Source: Candidatus Omnitrophota bacterium
GTDB taxonomy: Bacteria > Omnitrophota > Gorgyraeia > Aquiviventales > Aquiviventaceae
Assembly: GCA_016206675.1 (NCBI GenBank)
Contig: JACQRD010000002.1
Span: forward strand, 1-22,203
DNA: 22,203 nucleotides
Reading direction: 5' to 3'
The notes under the pieces are model-generated. The model did no database searches. It had not been told where the DNA came from and was given only the letters and a program-made list of their open reading frames with translations. Positions 1 to 8,200 of this stretch are shown piece after piece. Both the position numbers and the translations under genes were made by a program. Within the stretch, counting starts at the first letter, position 1. The number at the start of each line of letters is the position of its first letter.

Positions 1-260
1 ACCTCGCGCGAGCCGCGTTGCGAGCGCCCGGCCCCGAGGCCAAGGCGCGACGACGCCGGCGTACTCGCAGCAGTACGCCAAGGAGGAGCAACGCCGGCCG
101 CGGGGTCCGGCCGCCGCAACCCATTGGCTGACGATGGGCTGAGCTGAAATGCGTCGCCGCGCGGCGTCACTCGTCGTCGCCGTACTTCTTCCCATCAGTA
201 CGTCTTCCTCCTCGTTCCTGGCGCGACTCGCAGCTAGGCCCAGCGCGGCCGCGGGAGGTT
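1..260. other. GC-rich region able to fold into one large multibranched structure; possible structured RNA or palindromic element
   Basis: I found no convincing reading frame here. The ends pair with each other: ACCTC (1-5) with GAGGT (255-259), GCCGCGTTG (12-20) with CAGCGCGGC (241-249, one G-U), CGAG (21-24) with CTCG (227-230) and CGCC (25-28) with GGCG (220-223). Further in, GCGACGAC (47-54) pairs perfectly with GTCGTCGC (173-180). Local hairpins are GGCC/GGCC (30-41), GGCGTACT/AGTACGCC (58-79), CCCAT/ATGGG (around 120-138) and CGTACT/AGTACG (181-202). The region lies just downstream of the pilin genes. I could not match it to RNase P, tmRNA or SRP RNA. The strand is undecided because the pairings are nearly strand-symmetric. 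A non-transcribed palindromic repeat is equally possible. Confidence 0.45.
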
Positions 261-273
261 ATGAAAAGCGCTC

Positions 274-933
274 TTAACACCCACTCACATCGGGCGGCTC
301 GAGTGACGTGGCGGATAACTGATTCCCGGAGTCGCGAAGCCTGGAATCCACATTGCTCTCCGCCACGAGGCGGGAGGCGATCTCCGTGCGGAATGCGTGG
401 GTTTTGTGATCCGCCCCTGCCAAGCCGTTATCCCATTCAATCGCGTATTCCACCAGGTTGCAGTCATCCCCCGCCGAAAAACAGGGTCCACCGGGAGCCG
501 GCAGCCCCTCATCCCGAAACACGAAGGAGGCGCTCGTGATCTCGCGGGCCAGTACTTGCGCGTTGTTACATCCGCCATCCGGAAAATACTGCAACTCACC
601 GCTGGCCGCGTCCCGCGCATATCGTTCCCAGTGGTAGGCCGCCGGGGCGTCGAGTTGCGTGAAATCCTCAGGGGGAATTCGCAGCTGGACACCACGTGGT
701 GGCGGCAGGATCTTGATCCGATCGGCGGCTTCAATGCGTTTCGCAATGTGCACGATCGCCAGCGCCGCGGCGGTCTCCTGGGTGACTTCCGAACGCCTGC
801 GGATATCGTGTTCGACGCGGACGGTGGTATACATCAGGGCGTTAACGGCCCCGACGGCCGCCATGGCTACCACCGAGGCCAGGAGCACTTCGGTCAGGGT
901 GAATCCCCGCTCGGCATGGGCGGTCATGAGCAT
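274..933 (-). CDS. Minor pilin / pseudopilin of the PilW or GspJ kind
   Basis: The 219-residue product starts with a short basic leader and a class III prepilin signal, ERGFTLTEVLLASVVAMAAV. A prepilin peptidase would cut after the Gly before FTLTE, leaving the usual Glu at position 5 and a hydrophobic helix of about 20 residues. The rest looks like a globular periplasmic domain with several Cys. It is the last and longest of four consecutive pilin-like genes, as expected of a PilW/GspJ-type tip subunit. It overlaps the preceding gene: ATG codons at 933 and 927 are both possible, and the one at 927 forms an ATGA overlap with that gene's stop. An AGGGA stretch just upstream slightly favours 933. 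The exact subclass (type IV pilus versus type II secretion) cannot be decided from sequence alone. Confidence 0.8.
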   Translation of the reverse strand: MLMTAHAERGFTLTEVLLASVVAMAAVGAVNALMYTTVRVEHDIRRRSEVTQETAAALAIVHIAKRIEAADRIKILPPPRGVQLRIPPEDFTQLDAPAAYHWERYARDAASGELQYFPDGGCNNAQVLAREITSASFVFRDEGLPAPGGPCFSAGDDCNLVEYAIEWDNGLAGADHKTHAFRTEIASRLVAESNVDSRLRDSGNQLSATSLEPPDVSGC

Positions 934-1361
934 GCCGTCCCTACGCCAGGACAGGCGGTGGTGCCGTCCCAGCAGACAACCACTTGGACCTTGTAGTAAT
1001 CGGTCCTCCCGTCGAGATCGTCGTCAACCGGCGTGATGCAGCGGCGGCGCTCCGCGCCGGGTGGTTGCAGAATGGATTCGCTGCTCGTGGGGGGCGGCAA
1101 GGCGACATCGTCGTCCTGCCAGCTCCCCGTCCGGGAAGCAAACCATCCCAGATCATCCGCCGCCACGTGGTTGCGGGGCCGTTCGATGGTCTCCTGTCCC
1201 AAGGCCACCGCTTCACCCACATCGGGGCTCACTTTGCCTGTGGAGAGGCGCGCCGCCGTGATCATGGTGGCGAGCGTCCCGCCGGCCACCGCCGCCGAAA
1301 TGACCGAAGCGACCATGAGCTCGATGAACGTCATCCCTCGCTGGTCGCGCGGCATCAACAT
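924..1361 (-). CDS. Minor pilin / pseudopilin (PilV- or GspI-like)
   Basis: The product of about 145 residues has a short charged leader and a prepilin cleavage signal, DQRGMTFIELMVASVIS, with Glu at mature position 5 and a hydrophobic N-terminal helix. The C-terminal part contains several Cys that could form disulphides in the assembled pilus. I chose the ATG at 1361, which lies just inside the upstream gene; a second ATG at 1355 shares one base with that gene's TGA (TGATG) and would also serve. A longer frame starting further upstream only reads through the previous gene. The tight overlaps on both sides argue for translational coupling in one transcript with the other three pilin-like genes. 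Confidence 0.75.
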   Translation of the reverse strand: MLMPRDQRGMTFIELMVASVISAAVAGGTLATMITAARLSTGKVSPDVGEAVALGQETIERPRNHVAADDLGWFASRTGSWQDDDVALPPPTSSESILQPPGAERRRCITPVDDDLDGRTDYYKVQVVVCWDGTTACPGVGTACS

Positions 1362-1777
1362 TGTCCGTTGGCCGGCCAATCGCCGGACTCCGTCCGGGTT
1401 TCGTCGAGTGTCAGCGTCCGATTCTGGCATCGTCCCCGAGTGCGGGTGGCTGTGGCATCAAATTCCGTCCCTCCACCGCGGACTTCGACCGTGAAGGCCA
1501 CGTTCTGAATCACGTTAGAGGGATCGTCCACGTAGATATCGCTCCACGTACAGTCCGCCGGCGGCGGGGGCGTGCTCGGATTCGGCGTGCAGTACACCTT
1601 GTTCAACGTCGTGTACACTCGCTCTCCCGCGTAAATGGCCTCGAGCACATCACGTGCCGCGCGCCGCTTGCCGACTTCTGCCGCTTTCAAGTGTATGAGC
1701 GTCACGCTGGTGGCCATGATTCCCAAGATGAGCGTGACCGCCATGACTTCCGTCAGGGTCATCCCGCGCCCGTTCAT
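1355..1777 (-). CDS. Type IV pilin-like / pseudopilin protein
   Basis: The 140-residue product begins MNGRGMTLTEVMAVTLILGI, a very short basic leader followed by a prepilin peptidase site (G then MTLTEV) and the hydrophobic helix typical of pilins. The mature domain is small, proline-rich around residues 65-75, and contains four Cys, two in the middle and two near the C-terminus. Its size is close to major pilins or GspH-type pseudopilins, but the minor-pilin neighbourhood favours an accessory role. It starts seven bases after the stop of the upstream PilX-like gene and overlaps the next gene. No Shine-Dalgarno is evident; the A/T-rich stretch before the ATG may help initiation. Confidence 0.75.
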   Translation of the reverse strand: MNGRGMTLTEVMAVTLILGIMATSVTLIHLKAAEVGKRRAARDVLEAIYAGERVYTTLNKVYCTPNPSTPPPPADCTWSDIYVDDPSNVIQNVAFTVEVRGGGTEFDATATRTRGRCQNRTLTLDETRTESGDWPANGQC

Positions 1778-1784
1778 TTATAGT

Positions 1785-2147
1785 TTAGTTTCTCGCGACG
1801 ACCGTCAACGTCCCAGGCGGACATGGAGGGGCGGCGCACCCCGCATACCTGACCGTCAATTCGCTGATGCCTGGAATGGCTGGAATAGACAGCGTGGCGA
1901 TCAGGTCAATGCCACCTGGCGCCGACCACGCCGGATCGTTCCAGAGTTGCTGCATCGCCCAGACCATGGCCGCCTCAGCGGCATAGCGCACTTGGGCGCG
2001 CTCCTTCAGGGCGTGGGCGCGCCGCGTCTTCGCGACGGTCAAATAGAGCGCGCCGTATGCCAGCGCTGAGCAGACCAGAGCCGCCGCCGTCACCACGACG
2101 AGCACGGCGCCCTGCTCATTCTCGAAACGTCGCATCTGCCGGCGCAT
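1785..2147 (-). CDS. PilX-like minor pilin / pilus assembly membrane protein
   Basis: The 120-residue product starts MRRQMRRFENEQGAVLVVVT and continues into one hydrophobic helix. The sequence ENEQGAVLVVV resembles the PilX N-terminus (a Gly before the helix, no FTLxE motif). A short soluble domain follows, with two Cys close together near the C-terminus. I chose the ATG at 2147 because the longer frame, from a GTG at 2183, begins inside the riboswitch terminator hairpin. GAGGTG lies about ten bases before the chosen ATG. This is the first gene after the cyclic di-GMP riboswitch and should be the first one controlled by it. A generic one-helix membrane protein is the alternative. Confidence 0.65.
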   Translation of the reverse strand: MRRQMRRFENEQGAVLVVVTAAALVCSALAYGALYLTVAKTRRAHALKERAQVRYAAEAAMVWAMQQLWNDPAWSAPGGIDLIATLSIPAIPGISELTVRYAGCAAPPCPPGTLTVVARN

Positions 2148-2167
2148 CCTGTGTTGCACCTCATAAT

Positions 2168-2191
2168 AAAAAAACCGAACCACTGGTTCGG
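2168..2191 (-). terminator. Intrinsic terminator of the cyclic di-GMP riboswitch
   Basis: On the minus strand CCGAACC, a three-base loop and GGTTCGG form a perfect 7-bp hairpin followed by seven T. It directly follows the 3' end of the aptamer and lies 20 bases before the first pilin gene, so it is the natural expression platform. Its 5' arm overlaps the last bases of the aptamer (CTACC). Confidence 0.85.
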
Positions 2192-2347
2192 TAGCTCGGC
2201 GGTCTCTCCGTGATCGGCGTCCTGGTCGGCAGCTCGGCGATCTCGTGAGACCCGTAGCTTTGCGTCCCCCGCTCGCGCGCCCGCCACACTGCTTCGACGG
2301 ATCCCCGCCACCGTACTTTGGCGGGGAGGGTTTGCCGTTTCGCCAGT
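2190..2347 (-). promoter_or_regulatory. Cyclic di-GMP class I (GEMM) riboswitch aptamer, atypical
   Basis: Conserved GEMM-I blocks occur in order on the minus strand: GGCAAACC (2336-2329), GACGCAAAGC (2266-2257), GGGTCT (2253-2248) and AGACCGCCGAGCTACC (2205-2190). GGTCT pairs with AGACC to close the second arm. ACTGG (2347-2343) can pair with CCAGT (2186-2182), which lies in the terminator, giving a plausible closing stem. The pilin genes follow, a common GEMM target. Two oddities stand out. The first arm is much longer than the usual stem with a GAAA loop, and a second copy of the 3' block (GAGATCGCCGAGCTGCC, 2244-2228) lies inside the second arm. Assignment rests on motif recognition, not a covariance search. 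Confidence 0.8.
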
Positions 2348-2396
2348 CTACAACACAAATCTAATCTTTAACTAGCCTTATGCGATTACATTAAGA

Positions 2397-2426
2397 AGTA
2401 TGCCTAACCTTCCTTCCTGCTGTCAA
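2397..2426 (-). promoter_or_regulatory. Sigma-70-type promoter for the riboswitch-pilin transcript
   Basis: The minus strand reads TTGACA (2426-2421), an 18-base spacer, then CATACT (2402-2397). The -35 is a perfect consensus and the -10 matches 4 of 6. Transcription would start near 2390, about 40 bases before the aptamer. It lies just beyond the cutA stop codon in unusually A/T-rich sequence for this window. Confidence 0.55.
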
Positions 2427-2445
2427 GCGACTACCTCTATTATTA

Positions 2446-2784
2446 TTAATGGCCCTGGAGGGAGTTAGCGCGGACCCACTGCAAGTAGGCGGGGTCTCCT
2501 TGCCTGACAGGGAGGGCGATGATTTCCGGGGATTCGTACGGATGATGGCGACGGATGTCGCGGCGCAGGCGCTCAAACCCGCCCGAGGTCGTTTTAATGA
2601 GCAGCAGCGCTTCCCGGCAGCGGTCGAGCTTGCCCTGCCACCAGAAGAGCGATTCGAGTCCCGGGACGATATTGACACAGGCCGCCAGGCGGCTGGTCAC
2701 GAGATGCCGTGCGAGCCGCCGCGCGACGGCCGCCGTCGGACATGTAACAAGCACAACGATTACTCTTGAAGAAGCCCTTTTCAT
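2446..2784 (-). CDS. cutA: CutA1 divalent-cation tolerance protein
   Basis: The 112-residue product matches CutA1 in length and layout. The N-terminal strand VIVVLVTCPTAAVARRLARHLV leads into LAACVNIVPGLESLFWWQGK, the family's characteristic ACVN...S.YWW.GK block. It then has EALLLIKTT and HHPYESPEIIALPV, the HPYE.PEI signature, and ends in YLQWV. CutA1 is a small, very stable trimer linked to copper and other divalent-cation tolerance; its biochemical role is still unclear. The gene lies between a winged-helix gene and the riboswitch-pilin unit, and a palindromic word repeat separates it from the former. I see no clear Shine-Dalgarno before the ATG at 2784. Confidence 0.92.
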   Translation of the reverse strand: MKRASSRVIVVLVTCPTAAVARRLARHLVTSRLAACVNIVPGLESLFWWQGKLDRCREALLLIKTTSGGFERLRRDIRRHHPYESPEIIALPVRQGDPAYLQWVRANSLQGH

Positions 2785-2794
2785 ACCATCAGTT

Positions 2795-2860
2795 GGTTCT
2801 GGGTTCTGGGCTGGGGGCTGTGGGCAATTACCCAGAGCCCTGAGCCCTCAGCCCTGAGCC
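2795..2860. repeat. Palindromic word repeat, family B (GGGTTCTGGG / GAGCCCT type)
   Basis: One arm is made of GGGTTCT- and GGGGGCT-like words, the other of GAGCCCT/CAGCCCT heptamers, around the centre GGGCAATTACCC. It fills most of the junction between the winged-helix gene and cutA. Related copies are at 11312-11377 and inside uvrA. On the plus strand a T run follows, but no plus-strand gene ends here. Confidence 0.7.
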
Positions 2861-2865
2861 GTTTT

Positions 2866-3066
2866 TTAGCGGCGAAGCTCCACCCGAAAGTCCTGCCCGT
2901 CCTGCTGCACAACAACGTGCCCTTCGCGCGCCAGCCAGCCGAGACTCATCAGCGCCAGCTCTTTCTGGCGCTCGATGCCGCGAGTCACCTGCGAAAAGAG
3001 CGCGGTCCCGTGCTCATCCAAGTAGTGCCAGATCTCTCCAGCGACGATCCCTATTTCAGTAATCAT
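2866..3066 (-). CDS. Small winged helix-turn-helix protein (DUF2582-like)
   Basis: The 66-residue product begins MITEIGIVAGEIWHYLDEHG and continues with SQVTRGIERQKELALMSLGWLAREGHVVV. This pattern (IG..AG.IW..L...G, then a helix with ALGWLAREGK-like residues) is that of the small winged-helix domain family found as stand-alone proteins in Bacteroidetes and several uncultivated phyla. It is probably a DNA-binding or protein-interaction module; I know of no defined role. AGGAGG lies nine bases upstream of the ATG. The gene starts 18 bases after the TPR gene and is probably co-transcribed with uvrA and the TPR gene. Confidence 0.8.
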   Translation of the reverse strand: MITEIGIVAGEIWHYLDEHGTALFSQVTRGIERQKELALMSLGWLAREGHVVVQQDGQDFRVELRR

Positions 3067-3084
3067 GCCCGACGCCTCCTCTAC

Positions 3085-5208
3085 TCATTGACGCTTCTTT
3101 TCTTGCTTGAGCTCGCGCACCGCTGCCAATCGCTCCGCGGCGACGGCGGCCTCCGGAATGGATTCGCGCGCCAACTGCTGATAGATGCGCTCCGCCTCCG
3201 CAAACCGCGCTCCGCGCTCCAGCAGCTTCGCCAGCGCCATCTGCCCACGAATGCGCCACGGCTCCTGCTGCACCTGCCGGTACCACGCCATCGCCAGTTC
3301 GGCGTCGCCGGCCTCTTCATAGCACGCCGCGATCTGGTAGATGGACTCGCCGCGCAGGCTCGGCAGCAACTCGGCCGCTTCATCGTACCACAACATCGCC
3401 TCGGCGTACGCTCGCTGTCCCCGCGCCAAATCACCGAGCCGCTTGGCCAATTTCGCCCGGTGGCGCCGCGGCAGCTTGGCGGCAACGTACGCCCGCTGCA
3501 GCCACCGCACGGCATCCGCCACGGAGTCCTGCCGCGCGATGAGATCAGCCGTCAGCAGCCGCGCGTCGATCGCTTCCTCGGTCAGCGGGGCCTTGGCGAT
3601 CGTGTCCTGGCAGAGCGCCTTGGCCTCGGCGTCATCGCCGCTGTTCAACGCGATCAGCGCCAGATAATAGGCGGCCCGTGCTGCGGCGACGCGGCCCGGC
3701 TGCTTGCGGCGCACCGACTCCAAGATGGCCAGCGCGCCGGCTTCATCGCTCTGGCTCAGCGCGGTCAGCGCCCCTGCAAAGCGCGCATCATCAGCGATCT
3801 CATCTTCCGCGGAGACCGCCAGCCGCTCGAAGATGGCCGCCGCGTCCTCAAACTGGCGCGCCTGCATGGCGATGCGGCCGAGTTGATACGCCGCGTAGTG
3901 CGCCAGGGCCGAGCCCGCCATCCGCCGCGCCACCTCTTCATACGCCTGCCGCGCGCCGGACACGTCGCCCAAAAAGAGCTGCACATCGCCGAGCCCGCTG
4001 ACGGCCGCCTGCTGGGTGGCGGCATCGGGTGCCTCGCGCGCCATCTGGTAGAGCGTGCGCGCCTGGGCGGCATTGCCGTTCTCCAGCGCGATCGACGCCA
4101 GCCGCAGCTGCACCTGGGCGCGGATGCCCGGCTCGGGCCGGCGCTCCAGCAGCCGGTGCAGCAGCTCGTCGGCCATGGCCGAGCGTCCCTGCCGGCGGTA
4201 CGCGTCGGCGATGATCACGCCGCTTTCCACGGCCAGCGGGTGGTTCGGGCTGCGGGAAAGGATGCGTTCAAAGGAGGAGAGCGCTTCATCGTCGCGTCCT
4301 AGTTTCGTCAGGCAGCTGCCCTGGGCGAACCACGCCTCCGTCTGGTAATCGGTCGTCGTACCGCGCAGAAACCGCTCGAAGACCTTCACGCTCTCTTCGC
4401 ATCGTCCCAGCCGATAATAGGCCCATCCCAGGCCGAACTGCGCCGGCCGGCTCCATTGCGGCGCCTCTGTGATCTCGGCGGCCCGCTCATAGATGGGCAT
4501 GGCGTCGGCGAACTTCCCTTGCCCGCTGAGCGCCTCCCCCAGATAGAACGCCGTCTGGGCGACGTTCACCGGATCCTTCATCTGTTCCAGCAGCGGATGA
4601 AAGATAGCTTCCGCCTCCGGAAAGCGCTTCAACTGAAGCTGGCAGATCCCTTCAAACCGCCTGGCATCCTTTGCCGCCGGGGAGTCGGGCTGCTGCAGCG
4701 CGACGTGGCGGAAGCTGGCGATGGCAGCCTCGAACGCCTGCTGATGCAGATCGACCAATCCGATGCCCAACCGGGCCTGCAGCGCCCAGCTGGAGTCGGG
4801 ATAGCGCTCCAACACCCGCTGAAACGCCATCCGGGCGCGGATGACCTGCAGCGCGCGCCGGCTGATGTCTCCCTCCCAGTACAACGCCTCCGGCCACAGC
4901 GGATCGCCGGGTGCGAGGCGATTCTTCAGCCGGTTGAGCTCCCGCAGCGCCTCGCTCGGCTGCTGCAGCTTGTCGAGGCTGAGCACCAGCCACAACCATA
5001 CCCGCGGTACGTCCGGCTCCGCCGGGTTGTTGAGAATGAAGGACTGGGCCAGGCCGACCGCCTGCTGGAACTCTTCGCGCAGAAACGCCCGCTGCACCGC
5101 GGCATAGCCGCTGACCTGCTCGATCGTCGCACCGAAGGAGGCCGCCGGTGCGCTCAGCGCCAGCAGCCCGACCAGCGCGCCGCTGTGCTGCCACCCGCCG
5201 CGGATCAT
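3085..5208 (-). CDS. Secreted tetratricopeptide-repeat (TPR) protein
   Basis: The 707-residue product has a likely Sec signal peptide (MIRGGWQHSGALVGLLALSA, cut near ASFGA). The rest is almost entirely TPR-type helical hairpins, with recurring A.....G...Y..A...Y and P.W.........G.....G patterns. It resembles periplasmic or outer-membrane scaffold proteins of the YbgF/BamD type, but no named ortholog is recognisable. It probably assembles or binds envelope proteins. Its ATG overlaps the uvrA stop codon by four bases (ATGA), so the two are translationally coupled even though a functional link to DNA repair is not obvious. The C-terminus is charged (ELKQEKKRQ). Confidence 0.85.
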   Translation of the reverse strand: MIRGGWQHSGALVGLLALSAPAASFGATIEQVSGYAAVQRAFLREEFQQAVGLAQSFILNNPAEPDVPRVWLWLVLSLDKLQQPSEALRELNRLKNRLAPGDPLWPEALYWEGDISRRALQVIRARMAFQRVLERYPDSSWALQARLGIGLVDLHQQAFEAAIASFRHVALQQPDSPAAKDARRFEGICQLQLKRFPEAEAIFHPLLEQMKDPVNVAQTAFYLGEALSGQGKFADAMPIYERAAEITEAPQWSRPAQFGLGWAYYRLGRCEESVKVFERFLRGTTTDYQTEAWFAQGSCLTKLGRDDEALSSFERILSRSPNHPLAVESGVIIADAYRRQGRSAMADELLHRLLERRPEPGIRAQVQLRLASIALENGNAAQARTLYQMAREAPDAATQQAAVSGLGDVQLFLGDVSGARQAYEEVARRMAGSALAHYAAYQLGRIAMQARQFEDAAAIFERLAVSAEDEIADDARFAGALTALSQSDEAGALAILESVRRKQPGRVAAARAAYYLALIALNSGDDAEAKALCQDTIAKAPLTEEAIDARLLTADLIARQDSVADAVRWLQRAYVAAKLPRRHRAKLAKRLGDLARGQRAYAEAMLWYDEAAELLPSLRGESIYQIAACYEEAGDAELAMAWYRQVQQEPWRIRGQMALAKLLERGARFAEAERIYQQLARESIPEAAVAAERLAAVRELKQEKKRQ

Positions 5209-8200
5209 GGGCTAACCGAGCGATCCATTGTTCCGCGCCTCGCCGAGCCGTTGCCTCGGCCGTCGCCGTTGTCGAGCTGCACGCGGAAGGTGCCGCGCGG
5301 CCCCTTCAGCAGCGGCCGAAGGAATTTCCCGGTCCACGAGCGCGGCTCGGCCGCTACCTCTTCCGGCGTGCCGCACGCCACCAGCCGTCCGCCCGCCTCG
5401 CCGCCCTCCGGGCCGAGGTCGATGAGGTAATCCGCCGTCTTGACCACATCCAGGTTGTGCTCGATGACGACGACGGTATTGCCGTGCTCAACCAGCTGAT
5501 GCAAGACCCCCAGCAGCTTCTCGATGTCGGCGAAGTGCAGGCCGGTGGTCGGCTCATCGAGCAGATAGAGCGTGCGGCCGGTGGCTCGGCGGGAGAGCTC
5601 CTTGGCCAGCTTGATGCGCTGCGCCTCCCCGCCTGAGAGCGTGGTGGCCGATTGTCCCAGCTCGATGTAGCCTAGGCCGACCGCCTGGATGGTGCGCAGC
5701 TTTTGCGCGATGGGCGGCACCGCTTCGAAGAGCTCCAGCGCGTCATCCACCGTCATCGCCAGCACCTCGGCGATGGAGTGGGCCTTGTAGGTGACGTCCA
5801 GGGTTTGCTCGTTGAAGCGGCGGCCCTTGCACACTTCGCAGCGGACGTAGACATCGGAGAGAAAGTGCATCTCGATCCGCTTGATCCCGTCGCCCTGGCA
5901 GGCCTCGCACCGGCCGCCCTTCACGTTGAAGCTGAAGCGGCCGGGACCAAACCCCCGCAGCTTGGCGGCGGGGGTGTGGCTGAACAGCTCGCGGATCGGC
6001 CCGAAGGCATCGGTGTAGGTGGCGGGGTTGGAGCGCGGCGTGCGACCGATCGGCGACTGGTCGATGACAATCACCTTGTCGATCTGCTCGACGCCGGTGA
6101 TGGCCTCGTGCCGGCCCGGCCGCTCGCGCGAGGCGTAGAGCCGCCGCGCCAGGGCGCGGTAGAAGATCTCATCGATCAGCGTGGACTTGCCGGAGCCAGA
6201 CACCCCGGTCACCCCGATGAAACAGCCCAGCGGAAAGGCCACGTCGATGCGCTTGAGGTTATGCTCCGCCGCCCCCTTGACGAGGAGTGCTGGACGGTTG
6301 CGCCAGGGACGGCGCGCCTGCGGCAGCGGGATGCAGCGCGCGCCATTGAGGAACTGCCCGGTGAGGCTGCGCGCGCAGCCGAGCACGTCCTGCAGCGTGC
6401 CGCTGACGACGATCTCGCCGCCGTGCTTGCCGGCGCCGGGCCCCAGATCGACGAGATGATCCGCCCGGCGGATCGTGGCCTCATCGTGCTCGACCACGAT
6501 CAGCGTGTTGCCCAGATCGCGCAGCCGCTCCAGCGTGTTCAACAGCTTCTCGTTATCCCGCTGGTGGAGGCCGATGGACGGCTCATCCAAGATGTAGAGC
6601 ACTCCGACCAGGCCGGAGCCGACCTGGGTGGCCAGGCGGATGCGCTGCGCTTCGCCCCCTGAGAGGCTGGCCGCGCTGCGATCCAGCGTCAAGTAGCCCA
6701 ATCCCACATCCAGCAGAAACTGCAGCCGCTTCGCGATCTCCTTGACCAGCGGCTTGGCCACGACCTCCTGGCGCGCCTCCCACCGAAGATCGGAGAGCCA
6801 CTCCTGGGCCGCCGTCACCGACAGCTTCGCCGCCTCGGCGATCGACCGCCCGTCGATGAGCACCGAAAGGCTCTGGGGCTTCAACCGCGCGCCGCGGCAG
6901 GCCGGGCACGGCAGCACGCTCATGTACTTGGCGATCTCTTCCTTGACGTAGTCGGACTCCGTCTGCCGGAAGCGCCGCTCCAGATTCGGCACCACGCCTT
7001 CGAAGACCCCGCCCCAGATGTCGTCGCTTGAGCCTTCGAGGAGGATCTTCTGGTGCTTGCGGCTTAAGCTGCGGAAGGGGACCTCCAGGCTGAAGCCGTA
7101 AAACCGGGCCGCCTCGCGCAGCAGCCGGTTGTAATACATGATCAGATGCATGCCGCTGCGCTTCCATGGCTCGATGGCGCCCTCCCGCAGCGACTTGCCG
7201 GCATCCGGCACGACCAGCTCAGGGTCGATCTCCAGCCGCGTGCCCAACCCATCGCATGTGGCGCACGCCCCGTAGGGCGAGTTGAAGGAAAAGATGCGGG
7301 GAGAGATCTCCTCCAAGCCGAAGCCGCACGTCGCGCACGCGTAGAGCTCGCTAAAGACTAAGTCGTTCGGGGTTAGGGGTTCGGGGTTCGGGGCATTTAA
7401 CCTCCGTCGCCGCTTGCCCCCAGCCCCCAACCCTGAACCCTGAACATCGGTGCTAATGACTACAATCCCCTTGCCGACTTTCAAGGCCGTTTCGATGGAT
7501 TCCGTCAGCCGCGATTTCGCCTCCCCGCCTGCCTCACTGCGTTCGGCGCGGGCAGGAGGCTCAAGCGTTAGCCGGTCGACCACCACTTCAATCGTGTGGG
7601 CGCGCTTTTTGTCCAGGGGAATGGGCTCATCAAGATCGCGGATGATCCCGTCGACCCTCGCCCGGATGAAGCCCTGCCGCTTGATCTCCTTGAAAACGTC
7701 CTGGTATTCCCCTTTTCGGCCCCGCACGAGCGGGGCGAGAATGGCCAGCGCCGCGCCTGCGGGACGGGCCAGCACGTGGGCGACGATCTCCTGGGCGGAC
7801 TGGCTGCAAATCGGCACCCGGCAGGTGGGACAATGGGGGAGGCCGGCGCGCGCGAAGAGCACGCGCAGGTAGTCGTAGAGCTCCGTCTGCGTGGCGACCG
7901 TTGAGCGCGGGTTGTGGCCGGCGGCGCGCTGCTCGATGGCAATCGCCGGCGACAACCCCTCGATGGCGTCCACGTCGGGTTTCTCCAGCCGCTCGAGGAA
8001 CTGCCGGGCGTAGGCGGAGAGACTCTCCACGTAGCGGCGCTGGCCCTCGGCGTAGAGGGTGTCGAACGCCAGCGTGGACTTGCCCGATCCCGACAGGCCG
8101 GTGATGACGATCAGCCGGTTGCGCGGCAGGATCAGGTCGATGGACTTGAGGTTGTGCTCGCGGGCCCCGCGGATGACGATCCCACCACCTGCCGGGGCCG

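Noticed and set aside
1..260. RNase P, tmRNA or SRP RNA in the terminal structured region
   Set aside because: None of the conserved core sequences I know for these RNAs is present on either strand.
2148..2183. GTG start at 2183 for the PilX-like protein
   Set aside because: It lies inside the terminator stem of the riboswitch; the ATG at 2147 has a better ribosome binding site and fits the family N-terminus.
2795..2867. Intrinsic terminator from the family B hairpin and T run
   Set aside because: The T run follows the hairpin only on the plus strand, where no gene ends. On the coding strand it precedes the hairpin.
2917..4302. Long plus-strand open frames opposite the TPR gene and other minus-strand genes
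   Set aside because: They are antisense shadows produced by high GC; they lack recognisable domains and ribosome binding sites.
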